This document shows, in pieces, positions 55,879-64,000 of a stretch of 64,000 bases of DNA. The notes under the pieces were generated by a model. That model was given only the letters and a program-made list of their open reading frames with translations. It had not been told where the DNA came from and searched no databases. The position numbers and the translations under genes were made by a program. Position 1 is the stretch's first letter; each line of letters starts with the position of its first letter. The DNA comes from Pseudomonas sp. 30_B (GTDB lineage: Bacteria; Pseudomonadota; Gammaproteobacteria; Pseudomonadales; Pseudomonadaceae), in contig NZ_JAFGYY010000010.1 of the NCBI RefSeq assembly GCF_017491605.1, forward strand, positions 161,568-225,567, written 5' to 3'.

Positions 55879-56562
55879 ATGAACACTGCAAAATCCGCCC
55901 TGATCATCGGCGCCTCGCGCGGCCTCGGCCTGGGGCTGGTGCGTGAGCTGCTGGAGCGCGGCTGGGACGTCACCGCCACCGTGCGCGACGCCGCCCACCC
56001 CGGCGATCTGGCCGGCCTGCCGCTGCGCATCGAATCGCTGCTGCTGGACGACATCCACTCCCAGGACCGCCTCGCCGAAACCCTGGCCGGCGCGCACTAC
56101 GACCTCGTGTTCATCAACGCCGGCATCTACGGCCCGGCGCACCAGTCCGCCATCGACGCCACGCTGGCCGAGGTCGGCCAGCTGTTCATGGTCAACGCCG
56201 TGGCGCCACTGCGCCTGGCCGAGCGCCTGCTGCCGCGCCTGGATGGCGAGCAAGGCGTATTGGCCTTCATGACCTCGGAGCTGGGCAGCGTCACCGGCAA
56301 CGAATCCGGCGGCATGGCGCTGTACCGGGCGAGCAAGGCGGCGCTCAATTCGCTGACCCGCAGCTTCGTCGCCGAACTGGGCGAAACCGGCATCACCGTG
56401 CTCAACCTGCACCCAGGCTGGGTGCGCACCGACATGGGCGGCGAAGCCGCGCCACTGGACGTACCGACCAGCGTGAAGGGCCTCGCCGACCAGGTCGAAA
56501 GCCACGCCGGCCGTGGCGGCCAGTTCTACCTGGACTACCAGGGGACGACGATCGACTGGTGA
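55879..56562 (+). CDS. Short-chain dehydrogenase/reductase
   Basis: 227-residue classical SDR. The nucleotide-binding motif is GASRGLGLGL at about residues 11-20, the NAG-type motif is INAGIYGP, the catalytic Ser lies in MTSELGSV and the catalytic Tyr/Lys in ALYRASKAALN. The length is short for the family and resembles CsgA/sepiapterin-reductase-like members. The substrate is unknown. It lies 39 bp after fetB on the same strand, so co-transcription is possible. Confidence 0.88.
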   Translation: MNTAKSALIIGASRGLGLGLVRELLERGWDVTATVRDAAHPGDLAGLPLRIESLLLDDIHSQDRLAETLAGAHYDLVFINAGIYGPAHQSAIDATLAEVGQLFMVNAVAPLRLAERLLPRLDGEQGVLAFMTSELGSVTGNESGGMALYRASKAALNSLTRSFVAELGETGITVLNLHPGWVRTDMGGEAAPLDVPTSVKGLADQVESHAGRGGQFYLDYQGTTIDW

Positions 56563-56712
56563 CGAACCGCCCCGGCGGGGTTACCATGCGCCCACGTCTG
56601 ACCTGTGGGTCAACGAACCTGGATCAGCAGACAGGGTGAACACTGAGCTGGCTTCCTAACCACAGGAGCCGGCTCGCCTCACGCGGCAGCTCCGCCCAAC
56701 GAGGAATCACTC

Positions 56713-58071
56713 ATGCCTTCCACCCGCCTCTGGCTGCGCAACCCCCTCGCCGTCTTCACTGCCAACGATCAGGACGCCCGTGGCGGCATCGTCGTGCAGG
56801 ACGGCCGCATCGTCGAACTGGTCGCTGCCGGCCAGCAGCCTTCCACTCCCTGCGAACAGACCTTCGATGCCAGCCAGCACGTGCTGACGCCCGGCCTGAT
56901 CAACACCCACCACCACTTCTACCAGACCCTGACCCGCGCCTGGGCGCCGGTGGTGAACCAGCCGCTGTTCCCCTGGCTGAAGACCCTCTACCCGGTGTGG
57001 GCACGCCTGACCCCCGACCAACTGGCGGTGGCGACCAAGGTCGCCCTGGCCGAACTGCTGCTCTCCGGCTGCACCACCGCCGCCGACCACCACTACCTGT
57101 TCCCCGACGGCCTTGAGCAGGCCATCGACGTGCAGGCCGGCGTGGTCAACGAGCTGGGCATGCGCGCCATGCTCACCCGTGGCTCCATGAGCCTGGGCGA
57201 AGCCGACGGCGGCCTGCCGCCGCAGCAGACCGTGCAGAGCGCCGAAGCCATCCTCGACGACAGCCAGCGCCTGATCCGCGACTATCACCAGCGCGGCGAA
57301 GGCGCCCAGGTGCAGATCGCCCTGGCGCCCTGCTCGCCCTTCTCGGTCACCCCGGAGATCATGCGCGCCAGCGCCGAACTGGCCGAGCGCGAGGACGTGC
57401 GCCTGCACACCCACCTGGCCGAAACCCTGGACGAGGAAGACTTCTGCCTGCAGCGCTTCGGCCAGCGCACCGTGGATTACCTGGACAGCGTCGGCTGGCT
57501 CGGCCCGCGCACCTGGCTGGCCCACGGCATCCACTTCAACGACGAGGAAATCCGTCGCCTGGGCGAAGCCGGCACCGGCGTCTGCCATTGCCCCAGTTCG
57601 AACATGCGCCTGGCCTCGGGCATCTGCCCGACCGTGGCCCTGGAGGAAGCCGGCGCACCAGTGGGCATCGGCGTGGACGGCTCGGCCTCCAACGATGCCT
57701 CGAACATGATCCTCGAAGCCCGCCAGGCCCTGTACATCCAGCGCCTGCGCTACGGTGCCGAGAAGATCACCCCGGAACGCGCGCTGGGCTGGGCGACCAG
57801 GGGCTCGGCCAAGCTCATCGGCCGCAGCGACATCGGTGAACTGGCCGTGGGCAAGCAGGCCGACCTGGCGCTGTTCAAACTCGACGAACTGCGCTTCTCC
57901 GGCAGCCACGATCCGCTCTCCGCGCTGCTGCTGTGCGGCGCCGACAAGGCCGACCGGATCATGATCGGCGGCACCTGGCGGGTCGTCGACGGCGAAGTCG
58001 AAGGCCTCGACCTCAAGCGCCTGATCGCCGACCACACCCAGGCCGCGCGCAAGCTGCTCGGCACCCTGTAA
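56713..58071 (+). CDS. 8-oxoguanine deaminase (amidohydrolase family)
   Basis: 452-residue cytosolic metal-dependent deaminase of the TRZ/ATZ/guanine deaminase group, which converts 8-oxoguanine to urate. The metal-binding HxH is H66 and H68 (GLINTHHHFYQ); further ligands are in LHTHLAETLDEE, AHGIHFND and GVDGSASND. The sequence closely resembles PA0142 of P. aeruginosa, the characterised 8-oxoguanine deaminase, as I recall it. Substrates of related enzymes include hydroxyatrazine and isocytosine. Functionally it joins the purine-salvage theme of 40-49.5 kb, though it is 7 kb away and separated by unrelated genes. The 150-bp upstream gap shows no clear regulatory motif. Confidence 0.9.
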   Translation: MPSTRLWLRNPLAVFTANDQDARGGIVVQDGRIVELVAAGQQPSTPCEQTFDASQHVLTPGLINTHHHFYQTLTRAWAPVVNQPLFPWLKTLYPVWARLTPDQLAVATKVALAELLLSGCTTAADHHYLFPDGLEQAIDVQAGVVNELGMRAMLTRGSMSLGEADGGLPPQQTVQSAEAILDDSQRLIRDYHQRGEGAQVQIALAPCSPFSVTPEIMRASAELAEREDVRLHTHLAETLDEEDFCLQRFGQRTVDYLDSVGWLGPRTWLAHGIHFNDEEIRRLGEAGTGVCHCPSSNMRLASGICPTVALEEAGAPVGIGVDGSASNDASNMILEARQALYIQRLRYGAEKITPERALGWATRGSAKLIGRSDIGELAVGKQADLALFKLDELRFSGSHDPLSALLLCGADKADRIMIGGTWRVVDGEVEGLDLKRLIADHTQAARKLLGTL

Positions 58072-58145
58072 GCGGTAGATGGTGAGGCGCGGCGGAACGG
58101 CTGGCGGATGGGGCGCCGGCCGTTCCCCCGCGCCTCATTGCTCTC

Positions 58146-59036
58146 TTAGAACGGGCGGCTGCCACCCAGGCTTATACGCTTGAGCCGCCGACGCTCACTG
58201 GCCGGGAACGCGTTGCGCGCATGCAGCGTGGCCTGGTTATCCCACCAGACGATATCGCCCACTTCCCACTTGTGCGTGTAGCTCAGCTCCGGCCGCTGCA
58301 GGTGCTCGCGCAGTCGCTCGATCAGCGCCGCGCCCAGCTGCGGATCGTGGCCGGGGATTTCCACCTCGGTGTGCACGGAGAGGAACAGCACGCGCTTGCC
58401 GCTTTCCGGATGGGTGCGCACCAGCGGGTGCTCGGTGCCCTGGATCGGCTCGATGTCCGGCGTGCGGTAGCGCACGAAACCGCCGTTGTAGCCGCCGTTC
58501 TTCAGGCGGATGAACGGGTTGTAGTTGATCAGCCGCAGCGGATCGATCTCGGCGCGGGTCGCTTCATCGAGCGTTTCGTAGGCGCGGGCCAGATTGGTGA
58601 ACAGGGTTTCGCCGCCGGTCTTCGGCACCTCCAGCGCGTAGAGGAAGGAGCCGGAGGACGGCACCGGCGTCCACTGGTGATCAACGTGGGCCGGCAGGGC
58701 GAAGTTGCCCAGCTCGCCGTCGCCGGTATTGGCCACCTTGACGATGTCCGGCGCCTTGCCGTCGGCGCCGGAGGACAGCACCGGCACATCCGCCGGCGGC
58801 TGGAATACGGCGCCGAACAGGGTGGCGAAACGCAGGTACTGCTCATCGTCCAGGTCCTGGTGCTTGAAGATCAGGATGTGGTGGTCACGGTGGGCCTGCT
58901 TGATCGCCAGGACCTGCTCCGGGGTCAGCGGCTCGCGGGCGTCCAGGCCACGTACTTCGGCGCCCAGCGGGGCGTCGAGGGGGACGATGGCGAAGGGTTC
59001 GGGGGTGGTTTGCTTGAGGGCGGTGGATTGGGTCAT
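58146..59036 (-). CDS. TauD/TfdA-family Fe(II)/2-oxoglutarate dioxygenase
   Basis: 296-residue dioxygenase with the facial triad H117xD119 (PAHVDHQW) and H272 (WDNQATLHARNAFP), plus the 2-oxoglutarate Arg region RRRLKRISLGG at the C-terminus. It is a diverged paralog of the adjacent AtsK-like enzyme, with a different substrate pocket (SSGSFLYALEVPKTGGETLF). It is the third gene of the leftward cluster, downstream of atsK and separated from it by a 149-bp spacer filled by a repetitive palindromic element. The substrate is unknown; taurine, another alkylsulfonate, an alkyl sulfate or a phenoxyacid-like compound are options. Confidence 0.9.
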   Translation of the reverse strand: MTQSTALKQTTPEPFAIVPLDAPLGAEVRGLDAREPLTPEQVLAIKQAHRDHHILIFKHQDLDDEQYLRFATLFGAVFQPPADVPVLSSGADGKAPDIVKVANTGDGELGNFALPAHVDHQWTPVPSSGSFLYALEVPKTGGETLFTNLARAYETLDEATRAEIDPLRLINYNPFIRLKNGGYNGGFVRYRTPDIEPIQGTEHPLVRTHPESGKRVLFLSVHTEVEIPGHDPQLGAALIERLREHLQRPELSYTHKWEVGDIVWWDNQATLHARNAFPASERRRLKRISLGGSRPF

Positions 59037-59061
59037 GTCGAGAATCCTGAGTTGGCGGCTT

Positions 59062-59171
59062 CCCTCACCCCCGCCCTGGCTACGCGCCCCGCTCCTGAGG
59101 GAGAGGGGGCAGTCCGATGCAGCGGGTTATCCCGTCGCACCGATCTACTGGGAGAGGGCGGAGGTGAGGGG
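59062..59171. repeat. CCCTCACCC../..GGTGAGGGG palindromic element inside an operon
   Basis: A 110-bp element with CCCTCACCC.. and ..GGTGAGGGG ends and internal GAGGGAGAGGGGGC and GGGAGAGGGCG arms. It is related to 37386-37498. It fills most of the gap between the two dioxygenase genes, so it may alter mRNA stability of the distal gene. Confidence 0.8.
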
Positions 59172-59185
59172 CTCTGGGGAAAAGG

Positions 59186-60091
59186 TCAGACCTTCTTGAT
59201 CGTCCGGCTGCGCTGCCCGTCGACACCCACCGGCACGTCGCCGGCCAGGGTCACGCGGCGCACGATGCGCGGCTGGGTGCCGTAGTCGTCCACGGCGTAG
59301 TGCTGGGTCGCGCGGTTGTCCCAGATGGCCACGTCGCCCGGCTGCCAGCGCCAGCGCACGGTGTTCTCCAGGCGGGTGACATGGCTTTGCAACACCGCGA
59401 AGAGGTGCGCCGAGTCATGCTGCGTCAGCCCCTTCAGGCGCTTGACGAAGTGCCCGAGCAGCAGGGTCTTCTCGCCGCTGACCGGGTGTACGCGCACCAC
59501 CGGGTGCTCGGTCTCGTAGAGGGTGGAGGTGAACACCTTGCGGTACTCCTCCAGGCGCACCGGATCGGCGTGGGGGCGGATGCCGGCGTAGTCGTATTCG
59601 TTGCTGTGCACCGCCCAGAGCGAATCGGCCAGCGCTTTCAGCTCCGGCGTCAGGTCGTCGTAGGCGGTGGCGGTGTTGGCCCAGACGGTGTCGCCGCCGG
59701 CCTCGGGCGCTTCCAGGTTGCGCAGGATCGAAGCCTTGGGATAGGCGTCGACGAAGGTCACGTCGGTGTGCCAGGAATTGGCCCGGCGGCTCTGGGCGCC
59801 GTCCAGCTCCAGCAGGTAATGGGTGCCCTCGTGCACCGGCACCGTGGGGTGCGCCACCGGCTCGCCGAGCAGTTGGGCGAAGGCTTCGTGGCCGGCGTCG
59901 TCGAGCTGGGTCTGGCCCCGGAAGAAGATCACCTTGTGCTTCACCAGGGCGGCCTGGATCGCCTCGACGGTGGCGGCGTCGAGATTGCCGGAGAGGGTCA
60001 CGCCACGGATTTCGGCGCCGATGCGGCCGGCCACCGGATGGATGTCGAGTTCGATGCCCTGTTGCGGAATGACTTGTGCTGCGTTGCTCAT
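59186..60091 (-). CDS. atsK: Alkylsulfatase, AtsK-type Fe(II)/2-oxoglutarate dioxygenase
   Basis: 301-residue dioxygenase that should hydroxylate alkyl sulfate esters so that they break down to aldehyde and sulfate, providing sulfur under sulfate limitation. The iron ligands fall at H108, D110 (NSWHTDVTF) and H264 ([14 protein letters not shown]), the same numbering as I recall for AtsK of P. putida S-313, and the protein is highly similar to it throughout ([41 protein letters not shown]). Length is identical. It lies 56 bp after the TonB-dependent receptor gene on the same strand. Confidence 0.93.
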   Translation of the reverse strand: MSNAAQVIPQQGIELDIHPVAGRIGAEIRGVTLSGNLDAATVEAIQAALVKHKVIFFRGQTQLDDAGHEAFAQLLGEPVAHPTVPVHEGTHYLLELDGAQSRRANSWHTDVTFVDAYPKASILRNLEAPEAGGDTVWANTATAYDDLTPELKALADSLWAVHSNEYDYAGIRPHADPVRLEEYRKVFTSTLYETEHPVVRVHPVSGEKTLLLGHFVKRLKGLTQHDSAHLFAVLQSHVTRLENTVRWRWQPGDVAIWDNRATQHYAVDDYGTQPRIVRRVTLAGDVPVGVDGQRSRTIKKV

Positions 60092-60147
60092 GTCGAAGTC
60101 CTCTTACTGTGGCAATGAACCGCGCCGCGGGCGGCGCGGGAGTGGGA

Positions 60148-62556
60148 TCAGAAGTCGTAACGGACCGAGGCGCCGAGGGTGCGCGGCTGCCCCACCGAGG
60201 CGGTGTAGGAGCCGTTGATGCTGGCGAAGGCGGCCAGGTAGTAGTCCTTGTCGAAGGCGTTCTTCAGCCAGACCGAGGCGTCCAGCTGGCCGTCGCCGAC
60301 GTCCTTGCGCAGGCCGACGGAGAAGTTCGCCAGGCCGTAGCCGTCGATCTTCGAGAGGTCGGAGTTGTCCAGCGTGCCCTCGGCCTCGGAGCGGTAGGCA
60401 TAGCTGCCGGTCACGTAGGGGCGGATGCCGTCGTCGAGGTTCCAGGCGTATTCGCCGTTGAGGTTGGCGATCCACTTCGAGGCGCCCACCACGTTTTCCC
60501 CGGTGAGGTCGCAGGTGGCCGGCGCGCCGGGCTTGGTGGAGACCTCCGCCGGGCACGGGGCATCCTTGAACGACAGGTAGGTGACGTCGTTGTAGGAGCC
60601 GTTGAAGTTGATCGTCAGGCCGCGCAGCGGCAGCGCCGTGGCTTCGAACTCCAGGCCGCGCGAACGCACGCTGCCGGCGTTGGAGAGCACCGAGACCAGC
60701 TGGGACGAACCCGGCGGCTGGTACAGGGTGGTCGCCTGGTAGCCATGGATACCGGTCCAGAAGATGTTGGTGTTGAGCTGCAGACGATTGTCGAACAGGG
60801 TCGACTTGATCCCCAGCTCGGCATCGTTGGCGCGCTCCGGGCCGACCAGCAGGGAGTCCGCGCCGGCGGTGGGCGCGCTGGCCACGGCCAGGTTCACCCC
60901 GCCGGACTTCTCGCCATGGGACAGCGAGGCGTAGCCCAGCAGCTCGTCGCTGAACTGGTAGCTCAGGCTCAGCAGCGCCGAGGGCGCGAAGCTGTACAGG
61001 CCGAGGTCGCCCGAGTCGTAGGCGCCCAGCTGGTTGCGCCGCACCACCGCGCCGATGCCCGTCACCGGCGCGCCGCCCTCGGGGGCGAAGCGCTCGACCT
61101 TGGCGGCCTTTTCCTCGTAGGTGCCGCGCAGGCCGGCGGTGAAGTCCAGCTTGTCGGTGAGGTGCCAGGTGCCCTGGGAGAACAGCGCGAAGCTGTCGGT
61201 CTCGATCTTGCCGTTGGCCTTGGTGTAGGTGTTGTTCAGCGCGTTGAGGTTGGTGCCCAGCAGGTAGCGGTCGGCCAGCGGGCCGTAGTCGGTGAAGGTC
61301 TTGTTGCCCAGGTTCTGGTTGAACGCGTAGGCGCCGAGCACGTAGTCGAAGGCACCGCCGGTGGGCGAAGCCAGGCGGATTTCCTGGGAGAACTGGCGGT
61401 CGTGGACTTCCACCCCGGTGTTGTTGATCGCCGAGACGTTGAGCTGCTCGTCGTTGGCCGGGGTGAAGTGCCAGTAACGGTAGGCGCTGATGGAGGTCAG
61501 CTTGAAGCCGCCATTGAGGTTCCAGTTGGCCTCCACCGAGCTGCCGCCCTGGTGCACGCTGACGTTCTGCCGGCCGTTGATGTTGACCTTGTGCCGGTCC
61601 GGATCGCGGATCGGCGAGGCGCCCACGGCAGCGGCGCGCTGCCAGAAGCGGTCGGCGGCGCCGTACACCACCATGCTGCCGACGCTGGAGTCCTCCTCGT
61701 TGTAGTCGTTGATCCAGCGCAGGTCGAAATCGTCGTTGGGCTTGAACAGCAACTGGCCACGGATGCCCTGGCGCGCGCCGCCGTTGAGGTCGTTGTCGTC
61801 GTAGATGTTCTTGATGTAGCCGTCGTCGCGGGTGCGGTAGGCCGACACGCGCCCGGCCAGGGTCTCGGTCAGCGCGCCGGAGACGGTGCCCTTGCCCTGG
61901 AAGTAGCCGTCCTGGCCGCCGGACACCTCGACGCTGCGCTCGGGGGTGAAGGTCGGCGCGCGGGTGCTGATGTTCAGCACGCCGGCCGTGGTGTTCTTGC
62001 CGAACAGCGTGCCCTGCGGGCCGCGCAGCAGTTCCAGCTGCTCGATGTCCAGCAGGTCGAACACCGCCATGCCGGGACGGCCCAGGTAGACGTTGTCCAG
62101 GTAGACCCCGGCGCTGCCTTCCAGGCCGTCGCTGGCCGGGTTGTTGCCGATGCCGCGCACCGCGATGCTCGACTGGCGGGCGTGGATGAAGGCGACGTTG
62201 ACGCTCGGCAGCACCTGCTGCAGGTCCTGCACCTTGTAGATGCGCTGGCTTTCCAGGGTCTCGCCACCGAGCACGGTGATCGGCGTCGGCACCTTCTGCG
62301 AGTCCTCCTCGCGGCGGCGGGCGGTCACGGTGACCTTGCCCAGGGTGGCGTCGGCCTTGGCGGGCTCCGCCTTGGTCGGCGTGGTCTTGCTGGACGTGGC
62401 GGCAGGCGCCTCGGTGGTGGTCGTGGTGGCGTCGTCGTCCTGCTCGGCGGCGAGGACCGGCAGCGCGCCGCCGAGGGCCAGCAGCAGGATGACGGCGTAG
62501 TCCGGCGCGCGCAGCCGGCGCGGGGCGATGGAGGGGAAGTGCTGTCTCGAACTCAT
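60148..62556 (-). CDS. TonB-dependent outer-membrane receptor
   Basis: 802-residue outer-membrane active transporter. The signal peptide covers about residues 1-36 (LLLALGGALPVLA). A short low-complexity Asp/Thr/Ala linker follows, then the TonB-box/plug region (VTVTARRREEDSQKVPTPITVL, YLDNVYLGRPGM, LRGPQGTLFGKNTTAGVLNI) and a 22-strand barrel ending LGASVRYDF. ATG 62556 has AAGGAA upstream. It is the first gene of the operon with atsK and a TauD-like gene; the divergent LysR gene probably controls it. It likely imports sulfate esters or other organosulfur compounds rather than a siderophore. PA0192 is the likely counterpart. Confidence 0.92.
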   Translation of the reverse strand: MSSRQHFPSIAPRRLRAPDYAVILLLALGGALPVLAAEQDDDATTTTTEAPAATSSKTTPTKAEPAKADATLGKVTVTARRREEDSQKVPTPITVLGGETLESQRIYKVQDLQQVLPSVNVAFIHARQSSIAVRGIGNNPASDGLEGSAGVYLDNVYLGRPGMAVFDLLDIEQLELLRGPQGTLFGKNTTAGVLNISTRAPTFTPERSVEVSGGQDGYFQGKGTVSGALTETLAGRVSAYRTRDDGYIKNIYDDNDLNGGARQGIRGQLLFKPNDDFDLRWINDYNEEDSSVGSMVVYGAADRFWQRAAAVGASPIRDPDRHKVNINGRQNVSVHQGGSSVEANWNLNGGFKLTSISAYRYWHFTPANDEQLNVSAINNTGVEVHDRQFSQEIRLASPTGGAFDYVLGAYAFNQNLGNKTFTDYGPLADRYLLGTNLNALNNTYTKANGKIETDSFALFSQGTWHLTDKLDFTAGLRGTYEEKAAKVERFAPEGGAPVTGIGAVVRRNQLGAYDSGDLGLYSFAPSALLSLSYQFSDELLGYASLSHGEKSGGVNLAVASAPTAGADSLLVGPERANDAELGIKSTLFDNRLQLNTNIFWTGIHGYQATTLYQPPGSSQLVSVLSNAGSVRSRGLEFEATALPLRGLTINFNGSYNDVTYLSFKDAPCPAEVSTKPGAPATCDLTGENVVGASKWIANLNGEYAWNLDDGIRPYVTGSYAYRSEAEGTLDNSDLSKIDGYGLANFSVGLRKDVGDGQLDASVWLKNAFDKDYYLAAFASINGSYTASVGQPRTLGASVRYDF

Positions 62557-62891
62557 GGGGTGATTCCTTGGGCGTCCGCGAAATGCGCGGGCAAAAGGGG
62601 GCCGCACCGCGTCAGCGCGGCGAACGGCAACTCAGTGATTCGGGATGGCGCCGCGTCAGCGCGGCGAGGCGGTCAGCAGCAGCGCGGACGGCCGCAGGGA
62701 CAGCACATTCGGTAAGGCGGGCGGCTCAAGGTATGCATCGGGCGGCTCCTGGTCTCGTGCATATTCTTATGTCTAAAAAGAATAGATTTAAGTTTTATTC
62801 TTCGTTGACGGAATAAGAGCTTGCATTTAAAACCAGCGCATCACCCACGGCAAATGCCTTTGCCCACTATTTTCAATGCCGGAAATGCATC
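62557..62891. promoter_or_regulatory. Divergent control region of the receptor operon and LysR gene
   Basis: 335 bases without a gene. A 17-bp direct repeat CCGCGTCAGCGCGGCGA occurs at 62607-62623 and 62651-62667; each copy is itself a CCGCG-TCAG-CGCGG hairpin. The AT-rich part holds two dyads, ATTCTT..AAGAAT (62763-62783) and ATTCTT..GAATAAG (62797-62817), 34 bp apart, in the position expected for LysR-type operator sites. Confidence 0.55.
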
Positions 62892-63812
62892 ATGGATCTG
62901 CGCCAGCTGCGGTACTTCATCGCCCTCAACGAACACCGAAGTTTCGTCCGTGCCGCCGACGCCATGGGCATCACCCAGCCGGCTTTCAGCCGTAGCATCC
63001 AGGGCCTGGAGCAGGAGTTGGGCTGCCGCCTGGTGGACCGCGCCAGCAAGGACCTGCGCCCCACCCCCGAGGGCCAGGTGGTGCTGCAGCACGCGCTGAG
63101 CCTGGTGCAGGGCGCGAACAACCTGAGCCACGCCATCGCCCAGCTGAACCAGCTGGATTCCGGCGAGCTGCGCTTCGGCTGCGGCCCGGCGCCGGCGCAG
63201 AAACTGGTGTCGGATGCGGTGGTGCAATTCGTACGGCGCCATCCGCGCATCCACATCCAGTTCGGGGTGGACAACTGGGAGCGCCTGGCGCGCAACCTGA
63301 GCCGCGAGGAAATCGAATTCTTCGTCGCCGACATCCGCCACTTCGAGGCCGACCCGAACTTCCAGACCCGTCCGCTGAAGCCGCGCAGAGGCCTGTTCTT
63401 CTGCCGCCAGGGGCACCCGCTGCTGGCCAAGGACAGCCTCTCGACCAACGATATGTTCGCCTACCCGCTGGCCGCCACCCTGATCCCGCCCAGCGCGCGG
63501 AAGATGCTGGCGAATCTCAGCGGCAAGATCGACGTCACCGCCAACATCCAGTGCGAGGACATGGCCTCGCTGGTGCGCATCGTCAGCCAGACCGAGGCCA
63601 TCGGCATCGCTGTCGAGGAAGCGGTGAGCGAGCCCATGGCCCGTGGTGAACTGGAGCGCCTGTACTTCCGCAACCTGCCACCCAACGTCGACATCCTCCA
63701 GGCCCGCTGCGGCATCGTCACCCGTACCGGCGACCGCCTCTCGGCGGCGGCGCGGGCGATGATCGAGCTGCTGGTGGAGCTGGATGGGGAGGTGGCGAGC
63801 GCGGTGGCGTGA
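62892..63812 (+). CDS. LysR-family transcriptional regulator
   Basis: 306-residue LysR-type regulator. The N-terminal winged helix reads MDLRQLRYFIALNEHRSF..AADAMGITQPAFSRSIQGLEQELG, followed by a coiled linker and the two-lobed effector domain (DSGELRFGCGPAPAQKLV..). It is divergent from the TonB-receptor/atsK operon and probably activates it under sulfur limitation, in the manner of the sulfonate and sulfate-ester regulators. It corresponds in position to PA0191. The effector is not known. Confidence 0.92.
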   Translation: MDLRQLRYFIALNEHRSFVRAADAMGITQPAFSRSIQGLEQELGCRLVDRASKDLRPTPEGQVVLQHALSLVQGANNLSHAIAQLNQLDSGELRFGCGPAPAQKLVSDAVVQFVRRHPRIHIQFGVDNWERLARNLSREEIEFFVADIRHFEADPNFQTRPLKPRRGLFFCRQGHPLLAKDSLSTNDMFAYPLAATLIPPSARKMLANLSGKIDVTANIQCEDMASLVRIVSQTEAIGIAVEEAVSEPMARGELERLYFRNLPPNVDILQARCGIVTRTGDRLSAAARAMIELLVELDGEVASAVA

Positions 63813-63893
63813 CGGGCTGCGCTAGGGGCCGTCGGTGACCAGGCGGGGCATGTCGTCCCAGCCCAGGAAAAGCCGGGCGATACCGCCAGACCT

Positions 63894-63963
63894 GTAGGAG
63901 CGGACTCCGTCCGCGATGCTCTTGCTCTTCGTAGGGCGGATAACGCCTTTGGCGTTATCCGCC
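63894..63963. repeat. Two REP palindromes at the right edge
   Basis: GTAGGAGCGGACTCCGTCCG.. at 63894-63917 and GTAGGGCGGATAACGCC / GGCGTTATCCGCC at 63931-63963. They represent two different REP families side by side. 63964-64000 shows nothing recognisable. Confidence 0.85.
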
Positions 63964-64000
63964 GTCTTGTTCGGCGTTCCTGCGCCGCTTCGGCGTGTGC

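Overview
The window is high-GC chromosomal DNA from a Pseudomonas of the P. aeruginosa / P. nitroreducens / P. citronellolis kind. Evidence: a run dsbA, cytochrome c4, small c-type cytochrome, engB, ersA, polA, DUF2782, thrB, nrdJb, nrdJa, znuA, zur, znuC, znuB, lipoprotein, metN, metI, metQ in the order I remember for PA5489-PA5505 of P. aeruginosa; near-identical AhpC; a split class II ribonucleotide reductase; and many Pseudomonas-type REP palindromes. No rRNA, tRNA, CRISPR array, prophage, insertion sequence or clear pseudogene was seen.

Layout. 1-7.3 kb: a truncated MHS-family dicarboxylate-type transporter, then an envelope-glycan cluster (LAB_N membrane protein on +; UDP-uronate epimerase, polyprenyl-phosphate glycosyltransferase, ArnT-like transferase and a YjiK-like propeller as a tight operon on -). 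7.3-10 kb: glmS with an unoccupied attTn7 site, and its DeoR-type regulator. 10-20 kb: a diguanylate cyclase, a phosphatase-superfamily protein, dsbA, two cytochromes, engB, the sRNA ersA with a visible AlgU-type promoter, polA and thrB. 20-27.4 kb: an orphan low-GC small gene, nrdJab with paired NrdR boxes, and the znuA / zur-znuC-znuB zinc regulon around a Zur box. 27.4-33 kb: a 140-bp palindromic element in front of metNIQ, then tonB-exbB-exbD. 33-40 kb: ChaC, a small hydrolase, an amidase, cardiolipin synthase, and ahpC/ahpF behind a canonical OxyR site. 40-49.5 kb: a purine module (xdhABC, a chemoreceptor with its own FliA promoter, a RutR-like repressor, a Tsx-like porin). 50-58 kb: gamma-glutamyltransferase with a divergent AraC regulator, a second MHS transporter, FetAB-like ABC transporter, an SDR, and 8-oxoguanine deaminase. 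58-64 kb: a sulfate-ester scavenging cluster (AtsK dioxygenase, a TauD-like paralog, a TonB-dependent receptor, a divergent LysR regulator).

How the genes fit together. The uronate-epimerase / GT2 / ArnT-like operon looks like a route for putting a hexuronic acid on lipid A or another envelope glycan, with a possible ColR box in front. The 40-49.5 kb block combines outer-membrane nucleoside uptake, purine oxidation, chemotaxis and a RutR-family regulator; RutR-like half-sites lie in front of both xdhA and the porin gene. The right end pairs outer-membrane import with two Fe(II)/2-oxoglutarate dioxygenases under a LysR regulator, and the TonB-ExbB-ExbD set at 30.6-32.6 kb could energise that receptor.
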